Assembly (NCBI GenBank): GCA_003996215.1
Contig: QJPP01001692.1
Location: 105,001 to 169,000 of the forward strand
Length of the DNA: 64,000 nucleotides
Source of the DNA: Jaltomata sinuosa
Lineage: Eukaryota > Streptophyta > Magnoliopsida > Solanales > Solanaceae
Reading direction: 5' to 3'
The notes under the pieces were generated by a model, which saw only the letters and a list, made by a program, of their open reading frames with translations, ran no database searches and was not told the DNA's origin. Positions within the stretch are counted from its first letter, which is position 1, and each line of letters begins with the position of its first letter. The position numbers and the translations under genes were made by a program. Positions 23,022-35,547 of this stretch are shown piece after piece.

Positions 23022-23700
23022 TTCGGTCGGTTCGATTCGGTTTTGTATATTATCGGTTCGGTTTATTGGTTTTTGGTTTGTCAACATGAAAAACTGATAA
23101 CCAAACCAATAAGATATTCGTTATCGATTTTCGGTTAATCGATTTTGATCCTTAACGGTTTGGTTTTCGGTTTAACCGATAAGATTTTTTTTTTTTGCTT
23201 TCTCTTACTTTCATCTACATATATACAGTACCTTCTTGCATAAAACTCTATACAAATTACGAGTATAAACAAATTCAAATACGTTATTATTAAAACAAAC
23301 TTATTTTTCTTTCTTGTTAACTAGCAAACTTTAATGCAGTAGCAATGCTATCAATCTCTCAAAAAGAAAAACAATACTGATAGGTTGAACCCCACAAAAT
23401 CAATGTCTTTAGAAAGATAACAACAACACTAAGACAACAACAATAAAATATAAAAAATAATAGGGTATATATTTAAAATCTAAAGCCACTATTATAATTA
23501 TGGATAAAAATATGATTTTAATATGATCTTATTGGGTTATCGGTTTAACCATTAACAAAAACTTTAAAATCGAAACCGAACCGATAGCCCAATAATTTTT
23601 TTTATAAAATCGTTAACCCAATAACCCGATACTGATAAAATAATAATATTTTTATCGATTTAATTTATTGGTCAAATTAATTTTTACACACCCCTAATTC
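23022..23700. repeat. Foldback repeat with cggttcggtt-type termini
   Basis: The left part (23025-23190) is rich in words such as cggttcggtttattggtttt and cggtttaaccgataag. The right part (23530-23690) carries their complements (aaaccgaaccgatagcccaa). This gives long imperfect terminal inverted repeats around an AT-rich centre, as in non-autonomous DNA transposons of plants. Superfamily not determined. Confidence 0.5.
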
Positions 23701-23986
23701 AGAAGGAGTATTTAAAATAAGTAAATGTTAAAAACTTGAACAAATAGGTTAGTCAAGTCAGTAAAATATCCCCACAGACGATGATAAATTTGTTGGCATC
23801 CAAACTTTGCTCCCCCTGAACCTTCTCTTTCTTCCCCTAGATTTCATGATAGATTCTCTCTCATCTTTATCTCCAATTTTCCATTAATAAATTACCCTTT
23901 CTTCTCTATTTAATTCATTTTCCATGTTTTCACCGTTGTCACCAGTACAAAAGAAGGCACCCACAAACGTTTTCTATACAATTAAC
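23701..23986 (+). promoter_or_regulatory. Upstream region of the CYP90A gene
   Basis: A TATA-like tatttaa at 23907-23913 lies about 75 bases before the ATG at 23987, with pyrimidine-rich text (ttctctctcatctttatctc) around 23850. If this is the core promoter, the in-frame ATG at 23924 would sit at or before the transcription start and 23987 would be the first used ATG. I do not recognise specific hormone-response elements. Confidence 0.4.
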
Positions 23987-26900
23987 ATGGACACCACCAA
24001 TCTCTTTCTCTATCTTTTCCTCTCTGTTTTCACCTTTCTTCTCCTCCGGGCTACGGCGGCGGCCCATCTTCGCCGACGTAAAACTCGACTCCCGCCGGGA
24101 ACTCTTGGCCTGCCCTTTGTCGGAGAAACCCTCCAGTTAATATCTGCCTACAAAACCGAAAACCCCGAACCCTTCATCGATGACCGGGTTTCTAAATACG
24201 GCAACATTTTCACCACCCATGTCTTTGGTGAACCGACGGTTTTCTCCGCTGACCCGGATACGAACCGGTTCATTTTACAGAACGAAGGCCGGCTTTTCGA
24301 GTCCAGCTATCCCGGTTCGATACAGAATTTGCTGGGGAGGCATTCTCTGTTGCTTATGAGAGGAACTCTACACAAGAGAATGCATTCTTTAACTATGAGT
24401 TTTGCTAATTCTTCCATCCTCAAGGACCATCTGTTGGCCGACATAGACCGGTTGGTAACGCTTAATTTGGATTCCTGGACCGGTCATGCCTTCCTCATGG
24501 AGGAGGCCAAGAAGGTAATAATCTCTCGATCTCGTCATACAAATTTGTACAATCAAGAAAGACATTAATTGAGTATTTTTTTCAATTCTAATCTAAATTA
24601 AAAGAAGAAGAAGAAGAAGAGTACTTTAGGAAATAAAGTTTTTAATGAGTTCAAAAAACCTTGCACGAAAAAAATAAAAACGATCAAGGGAGTAACTAAT
24701 TCAATGAATTAATAAAATGTAACTAAACGGCTCAAAATGAAGTCTTGACTCTTGAGTTTTGATGAATTAGAGATTAAGAAATGGATAGATGAGTCAGATT
24801 TCCAAGGTTGGTGGTGGGGTATGATAACTTTAGTGTATTCCAAATTAATGGAGCAAGAGGAGACATATAGGAAAAGGAGTAGTACTCCCTCCCTTCCTTT
24901 TCCTTTTTTGTTGTCATATTGAGCTTTTTGAAAGTTAATTGGATCAATTTTTAAAGCTCAATTATATTAAATTAATTTAATATTTTAAAATTAAAATTTA
25001 TATATGTAAAAACAATATGAAAAGTATTATAAGTTACAATTTTTCTCATATTAATATGATGAAAAAATACTGATTAAAGTGTTGGTCAAACTTCATATTA
25101 TTTGACTCTCAAAAAGAAAACTGTGACAACTAAAAAGAACCGAGGGAGTAGTATATTATTATTATTATGCATTGTAATAAGTAAAGATGGTTGTAATTAT
25201 CATAAAACCACATGTGCATGTCCAGAGAAAGAATGTGATGTTATCATTCTCCTTTTGTTTTCTTGTCCATAATAATTAATTAATTGTCTTTTCTTTTCTT
25301 GGGATGGATGGAGTAATGTATTGTGTTTAGAGAGAAAATGTAAGTTTTAACATGTGGGGAATTAAATGATGTGCAGATAACGTTTAATCTAACAGTGAAG
25401 CAGCTGATGAGTTTTGATCCATGCGAGTGGACAGAAAACCTCATGAAAGAGTACATGCTTGTCATTGAAGGCTTTTTCACCATTCCTTTGCCTATCTTCT
25501 CTTCCACCTACCGCAAGGCCATTCAAGTATGTAATCCAATTGTATTGCTTAGCTTGTTGGTCATGTGTTAATTATTACTCATACATATATATAATATTTC
25601 AGGCGAGAAGGAAAGTAGCGGAGGCGTTGGGTTTAGTGGTGAGAGAGAGAAGGAAAGAGAGAGGAGGAGAGAGTAAGAATGATATGTTGGAGGCGTTGTT
25701 CGAAGGAGACGGGGTTGAAGGAGGAGGATTTTCCGATGAGGAAATTGTGGATTTTATGCTCGCCTTGCTGGTCGCTGGCTATGAAACTACCTCTACCATC
25801 ATGACCCTTGCTGTCAAATTCCTCACTGAGACACCCCTTGCTCTCTCACATCTTAAGGTCTGGCCTTTTACTCTTCTTTATCACTTTTTATATTTCTAAA
25901 TAATTAACTTTGAAATTTTATTTTACTTCAAGTGAGAGCCAGGTAAATGTTTCAAGCTTATTTTAGATCACATAAATTTCATATTTAAAAAAAAAGGGAT
26001 TTTGTGCGTCAATTAAACAAAACTATGGAGAGAGTATTACTTTGTATGATGGTAGAGCAAAAAAGAATAAATTGCCAAATTAAATAAAATATCTTTATCA
26101 GAATTTTTATGAATTTAAATACAATGATTGTCATTTTTTTAGTATGTGAGAGAATGTTAATAGAATTTGTGTAGTGGACCCTAAAGTTGCTACCCACATA
26201 TTTGACCTGTTTTTCTTCTTCAGTAGATGAATTATCTGCTTATCTAAATTCTCATCCAAGCAAATAATGGAGGATCTCCACTCATTTTTCCCCCTCCGCC
26301 GCCTAAGCCTAAACAATTGGCATCGATTTCCACAGTACAACTACAAACCAATGTTTCTTCCCCGAAATTATATACTCTTCCAAAGTGGTAGTAACCAACC
26401 CTTTACAACCAAGACCTTTGATTTACGTACTATAATATACTCCCTCCGTCCAGTTCCTTTTTTAGTTCGTTCCAAAAAGAATGTCACCTTATTATAATTA
26501 GAAATAATTTAACTTTAAAATTTTATTTTTGCCCTTAATTAAAATGAATTACAATCACACAAATATCGAAGAAATAAGGATTATTTTAGACAACAAATTT
26601 CAAAAAAAAATTATTTTATTTTTTATTAAATATCGTGCAAGTCAAATAGTGTCACATAAAATGAAATGAAGGAGTATTTTATTTGCTACACTTCAGTACT
26701 CGAGGAACAAAAATCACGCCACCTTTTGTAACTTTTTTGTTATTGGTAAATACTCTCCATTTTTGGTGTATGTTTCTCAGCTAGTGATCCGAATCTAGCT
26801 TCCTCTAATTTCCTCGTCGTTTCATTCAATATATTCACTTGCTTTCAGTATTCCCCTCCCCCATCCAAAAAAATAAAAGCTCCGTCATACGGGATGTTCC

Positions 26901-28664
26901 TTGATAAAATTCAAAAAGAGATGCACAAATCTTGGACCTTATTTTTATAAGAATAAAAGGTTTAGTGTCTAATTTGGATAATTAAACCTCAAAAAATGCA
27001 TATCATTCATAAATGGCCTTTGTGGCCGACAATGTAGAAAAAATGGCAATTGGTGCTGAAGAAAACGATTGTTCGGTAGCCCCATGTGTCCCGACTCTTT
27101 GTTGTATCAACATCACACGTGCATCCAAGTTCGTACCAATACCACATTGAATCCGATACCTATTCCAGGATTATTATCAAATGCCCATTACTTTATTATT
27201 TTACTTTGCAAGTATATTTCATTGGTAATTATTTGGCACCCACAAAAAGATAGGAACTGGATATTGAATATGGGCAAAAGAAGTTTGTTGGTTTATCAAA
27301 TATGGACCCTTGCAAGCTTTTATTGGTATCCCTGATCCCTCTCTGTTATTCTACACGACCTGGTGTTTTAGTGAATTTTACTTACGAGTTATCTATGAGT
27401 GAAACGGGTTGCCTGACGTGTTCAACAGAAGCAGTAAAGACAGTAAGTAATGAACACGATAGTTTTACGTGGAAAACACCCGACTCACAAAAGGTGTAAA
27501 AAATCACGACCTGTACCTCTCAGGATTTAACCCTAACTTCACTAAACACAATGAACCTCTCAATAAAAGATTACAAACCCTGTAACCTAAGGAATTATAA
27601 ACTCTAATTCCTATTTTTGAACAATCTCCCCAGACGACTGTTGAATCCCACTTCAAGTTCTCTGACTTAAAAATCAGATTACAAAACTCTTGCAACCCCC
27701 TAGGAACTAACTATAATTCCTAAAAACACACAAATCTCCCAAGCCTTGGGTTTCCAAGTCTTCGAGTTATCCCAACTTGAAGACTAAACTCCTAAACCAG
27801 TTTATAACACACTGGACTAAGAAAGCATGAAGATTACAACTCAATTTAATCAATACTCAAAACTAGACTCAAGAACTGTAAAACATAGTCCTGTGAAACA
27901 TGTTCTTCAATCTGGTTGTTCAATTTGATTCTTCGTACTGGTGGCACTTGAATAGGTAGGTAGAACTCTCTCAAATATTGTTCTGCTTATTTACTCGTGT
28001 TCTACCTTTTTTCTCTCGGTATAATTAAAAGAAGAACGAGCAACCCTATCCACTATACCACATCCTTTAATAATCACATCCTTTTCTTTATACACAAGAT
28101 GTTTAAAAGTACCATGAAATAGTATCTCTTTCTATATTTTCTTAACGAAATCATATTGCAGAACGAGAAGAGGCAAAGTTAAGAAGCAAGATACTCAAAT
28201 CATCTTATTTAAGATGCTAAAAATTAAACATTTTTGGAAAATCAAAGGCTTTTGGTCTTTTCATTTTCCATTTACTGAAATGTGTACTATTAATTTTAAT
28301 TGATGTTTTAAAGGGACGTGATCCCTTAGTAATTGAATAATGCATTTAATTACTTTCACTTTTGAATATATGAATAAAATAAATAGAAAACAAAGATAAA
28401 ATGTCAAAAAAATGAGATAAAAGATGGTAAATAGAAATACTGATCATAAAAAGGTGTAACATCACTTTGTCTATATCCAATTTTATATGTATATACAGAT
28501 TTGACATTAGTCAATGAAGCATAACATTAAACAACTAAGTTTGGACCTTTAATTATTGATGCTAATCAAGCAGGGCGCTTTTGTAAATTAAGATACTTCT
28601 GTTCGGGGGCGAATTTACACTTAAAAAATGGGTCACGTGAATTTGTGGTCTCTATAAAATTGGG

Positions 28665-28701
<37 letters not shown>

Positions 28702-31700
28702 AAAATTAGTATAATATTACATGTTGGTACCCATGCTACAAGAAGACTAAATGGTGTACATGGTTAAAGATTGAGTTATTTACCTTGAAGACTAGGGATT
28801 AATTTTCAGTAAATATATTTTTTCCTTCTTTTTTTCAATGGTGCACCCATATTCTAGAAATCCTAGACGTCTCTGCTTGTGTCCCGGTTAGGTAGACTCA
28901 CATCAACATGCTCAACTATTAAAATTAAATTTTGAGTAGATTATTTAATTAAGCGCGATGAAATGTATCTTTGAAATAATAATCACGAATATAAAAGGAG
29001 AACTAATCTGTTAATAAAATATTAAATTTTCCAAGTAATAGAAGCAGCATTAATTTGTATTTAAATTTGTAATGGGACTAAACCTTGAAAAGTACTCCCA
29101 AAATGAAAGATATCATAACACGGGGGCGTAACTTTTCAAATTTTCTTAATTCAAACATCGATTGTTTATGTTTCTTTAAGATAATACTTGCGTGATTAGA
29201 ACTTATATAAAAAACACTATACATAAGAGTTGCTTGGTACCTTTTTGATAGTGAAAATGACATGTATTTAGATGCAAAAACTGATTTTGACATTACAATT
29301 ATAAAAAAAATTAAAAATTAAAGAAGTTGTAGTAGAAAAATTGTTTGAATGTTGATGTTAATTTTTCTTTGGAGTATAATTGGAGATACTAGCGTTGGGT
29401 CGTGAGAAGTTTTCATTTTTTTTTGGAAAAATTATTTTACTTTATTCAAAAATTGTTGTTTGGCCATAAAAAATTCAAAAAGTTGAAGTTGTTTGGCCAC
29501 AACTTGAAGTTGTATTTGAAAAAGTGAAAACAGTTCAATACCTATTTTCATTATTTTCACTTTTACTTTTTTGACTTTTTAACTTTTTTTTTGAAAGAAA
29601 TTTTAATTTTTTTCCCATGAAATAACCCATTTAAATTATATTTTATTTTTAAATTATATTTTATGTTTTTTTTAAAAAATATATTTAAATTTTAGATAAA
29701 TAATACAAAAATTATAATCAAACACAATTTCAACTCTAACTTTAACTTTAAAATTTTTAAAAAAGTGAAAATTATTTTAATTTTTATGACCAAACGAGGC
29801 CTTACATGTAATATATTCAAAAATTAGGCGTTGAAAGTATAGGGGAGAAATAGTCAAAGAAGAGCAGAAGCATCGGGTCTATGCTTATTATGCCGAATAA
29901 AGAGAAAAACCGGATAACTAGGGGTACAACCACCGGACAAAAGGAGCTAACTTCTGCACGCCTATGTCTGTCTTTTTGTTTTCTTTTTAATATTTGAGCC
30001 AAATGGAAAAATTGTTAGCCGTATCTTTTCTAGACGATGGTTACCTCCCGGAAAAAAATAAATCAATACTTTCTTCATTTTAATTTATGTAAATCAATTT
30101 TTTCTAGTTCATTTAAAAAAATAATATTTTAAAATTACAAAATAATTAATTTAAACTTCTCAATTTATCTTTAATGAATTTTTTTTATCACATTGATATT
30201 GTGACAAGCTTAAGCAGTGTTTCAAAAATGTTTTTGGGGCGAATCCCGGGTGGGGAGTATAAAAAATACTCCGGGGTGTAAAAGAAAGACGTAGATTCGT
30301 AGGACATGAAATGTACACCTTAGAATTTTGGGCGTAAGCCTCGAGCATAAAAGCGTAAGCTCTGGGTGTTTGCGTACACTTCGGATGTTAAATTTAATTG
30401 TTATTGTTTTAAAAATATTTTTGCTATAAATCACATTTTTTATTATTGGTATAATGATATTAATACTTTATGCTATCATGTTTTTTTGTTGTAGTGATTG
30501 TTTAAAAATATATAAATAGAGAAATCAACTCATGAAAAATGACACTGTCATAAATAGTTTTTTAGATGATTATGCTTGAAATTGGTATGATAGAGATTCC
30601 ATAGCATTATGTTTGTAGGACAACTTTATGCATTTTCTGTTGTTGTCTTACACTTTTTATCCTTCTCATTCTTTAAAATATATAAATAATAATCAGTGCA
30701 AATATTAGTTAAGGATGGGAAGAATTTTAATAAATGCGGTGATCGATAATAAAGTAGATGATGATTTCATTTTCAAAATTATCTCAGCTATATATTATCA
30801 TTTTTGTGTTGTTACCTTTCTCAAATAATAACTAAAATATTTTTTCTATATTATTGATAATTTATTTGTAGAATTATTAAAAAATTTACTTTTATTTATT
30901 TTTCTTAATAATAAAATTATAAATTAAAGATACATGAGATATACACTTTGTAAATCTTGTTTTGGGATTTATGTCTCGTCCCACACTGCATAAAACACCT
31001 TGCCTCGTGTCCCTGCCTTTTGAAACTATATGCTTCAAAACTCTTATAACTATATAAATGTTATGGTATATTCAGGTTCTTTTCTTCTAAATTAGATTTT
31101 ATGTAGTCAAATAGGTATTATGAATTGGCGCAGAGAAATACCCCCTCTGTTCTTTTTTAAATTTTACTTGTTACCTATACTAAAAATAGATTTTCTTTTT
31201 ACTTGTTTATTTTAGAAATTACTCTTTTAATTTTAATTTGTTTGTCTTATTTTTCGTTTTAGTTTGTTTAAAAAAGAATATTTCTTTTTCTTTTTACAAT
31301 TTTTTAATTTTGTCTTTTTTCTGACATGTTTAAGACCATAAAATTAAAAGTTATTTTAATACATAATATTGTTTACATATCTTTAGTTAAGACCTCAGGA
31401 TTCAAAAGTTCTTTACTTTCTTAAATTGCGTGTCAAGTTAAAATCAGTCAAATAAATTAAAATATGTGGAGTTCATAAAATACTAATTGTCAAATTTAAA
31501 ATGCTCAAATATAATTAGTAAGATTAATTTAATAACATAGATATTTAATAAATATTTTTATAAAAAAATATTAAGTTGGCTCAAGAATGAAAATCACAGG
31601 GTAATAAATAAATGGTTGAGAAAGGCGAGGACTTTAGGAAATGGCGTAGGCTGTTCTCGAGGGGTTGTAAATTAGAAGTCAGAAAAAAGTAGACAGCATG

Positions 31701-34351
31701 TTGGTAAATTGTTATGTAGCAGAATGCTCAATCTGATTCCTAATGTCATAGGAGGGTTGAGTCTATTGTCTGCTCATTGCTGCTCTGATTTAATGACAGC
31801 CACATGTCCACCATTTTTAACTTTTCTTTTCGTACTCCTTTCCAATAACTCTGAATTCTGATCTTTCTTTTTTTTTTTCTTTTTCCTGTCCTGTAAACCC
31901 AAATTCATTTCTTATGTGATACCTTCCTCCTGTTCACATTATTTGATGTTTTTAATTTTTGTATTTCATTCAAATAATTGATTTTTTTTACGTAATCAAG
32001 AAGAGATCAATTTTTTTTCAACTTTACCCCTCTTTAAATGAATGAGTTATTTTTACATAATCAAGAACCATATTGAGGGAGCGTTTGGTCCTGATTTTTT
32101 TTTGGAGTTCAACTTCGAAAAATACGTTTGGCCATAAAATTTTGGAATTCAACTTCAAGTTGAATTTCAGAATTTGAAAAACAACAAAAAGCTATTTTTC
32201 GCTCCAAATTACTCACAAATATTCATAATAACTCCAATTTGTATTCATGGACAAACACAACTTCAATTTTCAAATATCATTTATTATTTCGAAGACAAAA
32301 ATAGCTTTTTTCAAATTTCACAATGAAACATGGTCAAACGCCCACTAAATATGGAGTAATTTTAATCGGCTAATACTCCAAATTCCACTACACATTGTGT
32401 CAATTTCGAAAGATGCACATTTTGATGGGGGGTAATTTAGTAAGTGGATTTCTTAAGGGGTACCACATCGGTACGGATGTTGTTATTGTTATTATGGATC
32501 GGATACTATGAGCCATATGGATATTTGATATTGATTTTATTGCTATGGATCAAGTACAATGAGCTGATATGGTTCATGGACTCTGGTACGTTCCCTGCAG
32601 GTCATGACTAGTTGAGCAAAAATAAATTCTTTTAGGGTATGTTCAAATTAAAAACACCATATAATATGGATATAGAGAGTTACTGTTTCTTTGTTGCTTG
32701 ATGTAATTCTAATTTGGTTTGATACTTTAGCATTTATTAATTTACTTGTTTGTATTATTCAAGGCACTTACCGACCAACTAAACTTCAACATTCCCTCTT
32801 TCAATTTTAGTTGTCCACGGTAGATTTTGTACTCTCTTTAAGAAATAATAATTGAAGTGCATATTTTATCACAATACCTATATTAATTGGTGTATAATGT
32901 TAAAAATTTGATTTGGGAATGAGTAGTTAATGTTAAAGGTAAAACCAAAAAAAAAAAGAGAAAATTCTCTTGATATGTTAAAGTGGACCAGTAAAAGTGA
33001 ACAGATAGAGTATACTTTATTCAAACAATCTACTCTTAGTAAATTGAGTTGAATCAGGTTTACACACGAAAGGAAGAGCATTATTGATCATGAGTGATGA
33101 GACTGGATCATATTTTGTCTCTAGAGGAAAAGATCATTTTAATAGAATCATTAGCCATGAATTACGCATATTAAAGAATCATTAGCCAGGAAGGAAGCGA
33201 AGATGAATTTTTTATTATAATTATAATTGAACTTGTTTTGGCAGGAAGAGCACGAGGAGATTAGGTTAAGAAAAGGTCAAGTTGAGTCTTTACAGTGGGA
33301 AGACTACAAGTCAATGCCCTTCACTCAATGCGTAAGTGTATTTTGTATCAACAGACTCCTACTCAAAATTTTATAATCTATTATGCTCTCATGTTATCAG
33401 TGTGTCTATGCTTCATGTTCAGGTTGTTAATGAAACTCTGCGAATCTCTAACATAATTAGCGGAGTGTTCAGGAGAGCCATGACTGACATAAATATCAAA
33501 GGTAAGTTGCTATCACCTTATTCGTGATTTAAGGGAAGATTTCCCTCTCAATATGTGTATAACATGGCACTTCCACTATTGAATGCAATACTTTGAAGTA
33601 AAGAAAAGATTACATGTGAAAAGTAAAACCCCTAACAATGAATAGCATGTTCTCCTCTAATGTCATTAGTTTGGGGTCATCCAGGCATATGATAAGTTCG
33701 ATTACTATGTCAACGACAAGATATGATCGATATTTGGTACTAAATAGTTGGAAGTTTATGACATTCTTTCAGGTTATACCATTCCAAAAGGTTGGAAGGT
33801 GTTTGCTTCTTTCCGAGCTGTTCATCTAGACCATGAACATTTCAAAGATGCACGTACATTTGATCCATGGAGGTGGCAGGTGCTTTACTATATCCATCTC
33901 ACTCTATTACGTACAACTCTATCGACCTCACCTTCCCCCCTTCCATATAAAATTTGAGAAAAGGTTTGACTCACGTGAATAAACATTTACCAAAATGTGT
34001 GTAAACGTACAGAGTAATGCAGGATCAACAAGCTCACCTAACGTATTCACACCATTTGGCGGAGGACCACGGCGTTGTCCTGGTTATGAGCTTGCTAGAG
34101 TGGAACTCTCTGTTTTCCTTCACCGCTTGGTGACTCGTTTTAGGTATGTTTGACACACTATGTAGATTTCATTTTCCAAATATGCAAAACTACGATTAGT
34201 GTAAAACACTTATGTTGGTGCTAAATTTTTTGATTGCAGTTGGGTTCCAGCTGAACCAGATAAATTAGTTTTCTTCCCAACGACAAGGATGCAGAAGCGA
34301 TATCCAATTATCGTCCAACACCGAAGCTTGTTTGACCCGTGTAAAGAATGA
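23987..34351 (+). CDS. CYP90A (CPD): CYP90A-type cytochrome P450 (CPD-like), eight exons, intact
   Basis: Exons: 23987-24514, 25377-25526, 25603-25857, 33245-33331, 33423-33501, 33773-33879, 34013-34143, 34240-34351. All introns are GT-AG and the joined frame gives 482 residues with one stop, close to Arabidopsis CPD (472). Landmarks: N-terminal membrane anchor (residues 5-22), proline hinge LPPGTLGLP (35-43), I-helix AGYETTS (284-290), ExxR as ETLR (344-347), PERF region FDPWRW, and heme loop PFGGGPRRCPG with Cys424. The closeness to CPD (for example YKTENPEPFIDDRVSKYG, KRMHSLTMSFANSS, AVKFLTETPLAL) places it in CYP90A. This family acts on the endoplasmic reticulum in brassinosteroid synthesis and has been assigned C-3 oxidation of early intermediates. 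I chose the ATG at 23987 because homology starts there; an in-frame ATG at 23924 would add 21 residues. Intron 3 is 7,387 bp, unusually long. Confidence 0.95.
24885..25148. repeat. Stowaway-like MITE in P450 intron 1
   Basis: 264 bp, begins CTCCCTCCCTTCC and ends GAACCGAGGGAG, flanked by TA on both sides. This is the Tc1/mariner-type Stowaway pattern of a short element with inverted ends and a TA target duplication. Confidence 0.75.
26440..26674. repeat. Stowaway-like MITE in P450 intron 3
   Basis: 235 bp, begins CTCCCTCCGTCCAGTTCC and ends AAATGAAGGAG, with TA on both sides. AT-rich inside, no coding capacity. Confidence 0.75.
28666..28698. repeat. (TA)n microsatellite in intron 3
   Basis: About 16 uninterrupted TA units. 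Confidence 0.9.
29388..29801. repeat. Possible MITE in intron 3 (cgtttggtc-type ends)
   Basis: The right end, tatgaccaaacgaggcctta, is the complement of cgtttggtcata, and the left end has a weaker match (gcgttgggtcgtgag). Inside are repeated ttgtttggcca words and A/T tracts. It seems related to the better defined element at 32077. Confidence 0.45.
32077..32344. repeat. MITE in intron 3 with gcgtttggtc ends
   Basis: Left end gggagcgtttggtcctgatt, right end catggtcaaacgcccac, imperfect inverted repeats. Internal short palindromes include cttcaagttgaa. Size about 268 bp. Non-coding, hAT- or Mutator-like by appearance only. Confidence 0.6.
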
Positions 34352-35547
34352 GGCATCCGCGTTAGCAGAGAGAAGAAGCGAAGGATTCGTGAAATTGTAG
34401 GATGCAGAGTGGTAGCGAATGGAAATGTATGAAAGCTGTTTTAAATAAGACAATGGTATATAGGTCGAGCATATACATAGGAAATTAAATTATTTTGTAG
34501 TTAATAGAGATTCCTCTCTGCTATGAATGAAAGGGGAATCAGGAAGATATTATTCTGAGCAAGTGGTTTTACATATATTAATGTAAAGAGAGGGAAATTC
34601 TCAGCGGAGACCAGTATAATAACTCTTGCACGCTTCCTCATCAAACCTAGCGAAGAGAAAAGTTAATGGTTGCCAGATGTAAAGGAAAGCAAGAAATTTC
34701 ATAGGTTGCCATATGAGACTGCAGCAGCTAATTAAATCTATGTACGCAGGATGGATAGTTTGCATATACAGCTAAGATTAAGAGTTGCAATTCATCAGTT
34801 TTTTTGTGGAATATTTGTGAAAGCTCCTAGCCACACATGAGTTTGTCCAGCATAAATATAGCGGCAAATATATTCTTACGCACAACTTGCCATGGAGATT
34901 GAAAAACTTTTCCAACACTTTCCACTCTCATTTTTATTTTTAAAGCATATAAAGAGGACTCTTCATCAGTCCTCCCTGTATGTGTATTCCATTAGCATGT
35001 ACGCCACCTAGACCAAGTAGGCAACCTCCGTGGACATCCGATCGATCCTCAGTGGTCAATCTACACTACACTCTGTGGATGGTTGTTTCCCATGATTTCA
35101 TAATGTATGGTACTATATGGTATGGTACTGTAAGTACAATGTTTGGATAGACTGTATCGTTCACTGTGGTTTAATAATATTTTTAGTGTTTGGTTTGACG
35201 GTATGGTACGGTATCATAACTGGTAAGTTTACTAAAATGTTCTAAATTATTATAAATGTTAAATGTATTAGTAATTGCTAATAAAATAATCAAGACAATT
35301 TTTTTTATGCTAATTTATCACAAATCATGCCTTGTAAATATATTAAATTATTAAATTCATGTTAATTTTTTAATAAAATTAATTAAAAAATCAGATTAAA
35401 ACAAATGTACTAGAATTTATTTTTTAATAGTAATAAATTTTATTAGAAGAAGAGTAAAAATATGATAGCATACAAGAAGTATACCAAGTAAAAGTTTTTA
35501 CAAAATATCATGATTTTTTATATTAACTAGAATTAATATTACCATGT
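34352..35547. other. 3' flank of CYP90A
   Basis: Contains the 3' untranslated region and AT-rich intergenic DNA. The part 35100-35230 repeats words such as ggtatggtac and may be a transposon remnant. No further gene is supported before the LTR at 35548. Confidence 0.5.

Larger units (their letters stand above)
25858..33244 (+). other. 7.4-kb intron 3 of CYP90A
   Basis: Bounded by AAG|GT and GGCAG|GAA. It holds MITE-like elements (26440, 29388, 32077), a (TA)n run, and short stretches that look repeat-derived: 27480-27990 (dense A/C-rich text with no coding match), 30183-30430 (gcgtaagcctcgagcataaa and related words in both orientations), 31135-31260 (ccccctctgttctttttt, like one MITE end) and 32455-32640 (old LTR-like text, ttattgttattatggatcgg). 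No other gene is visible in it. Confidence 0.85.

Noticed and set aside
25459..25899. 146-residue frame read as a separate small P450-like protein
   Set aside because: It is exon 3 of the CYP90A gene plus parts of both neighbouring introns.
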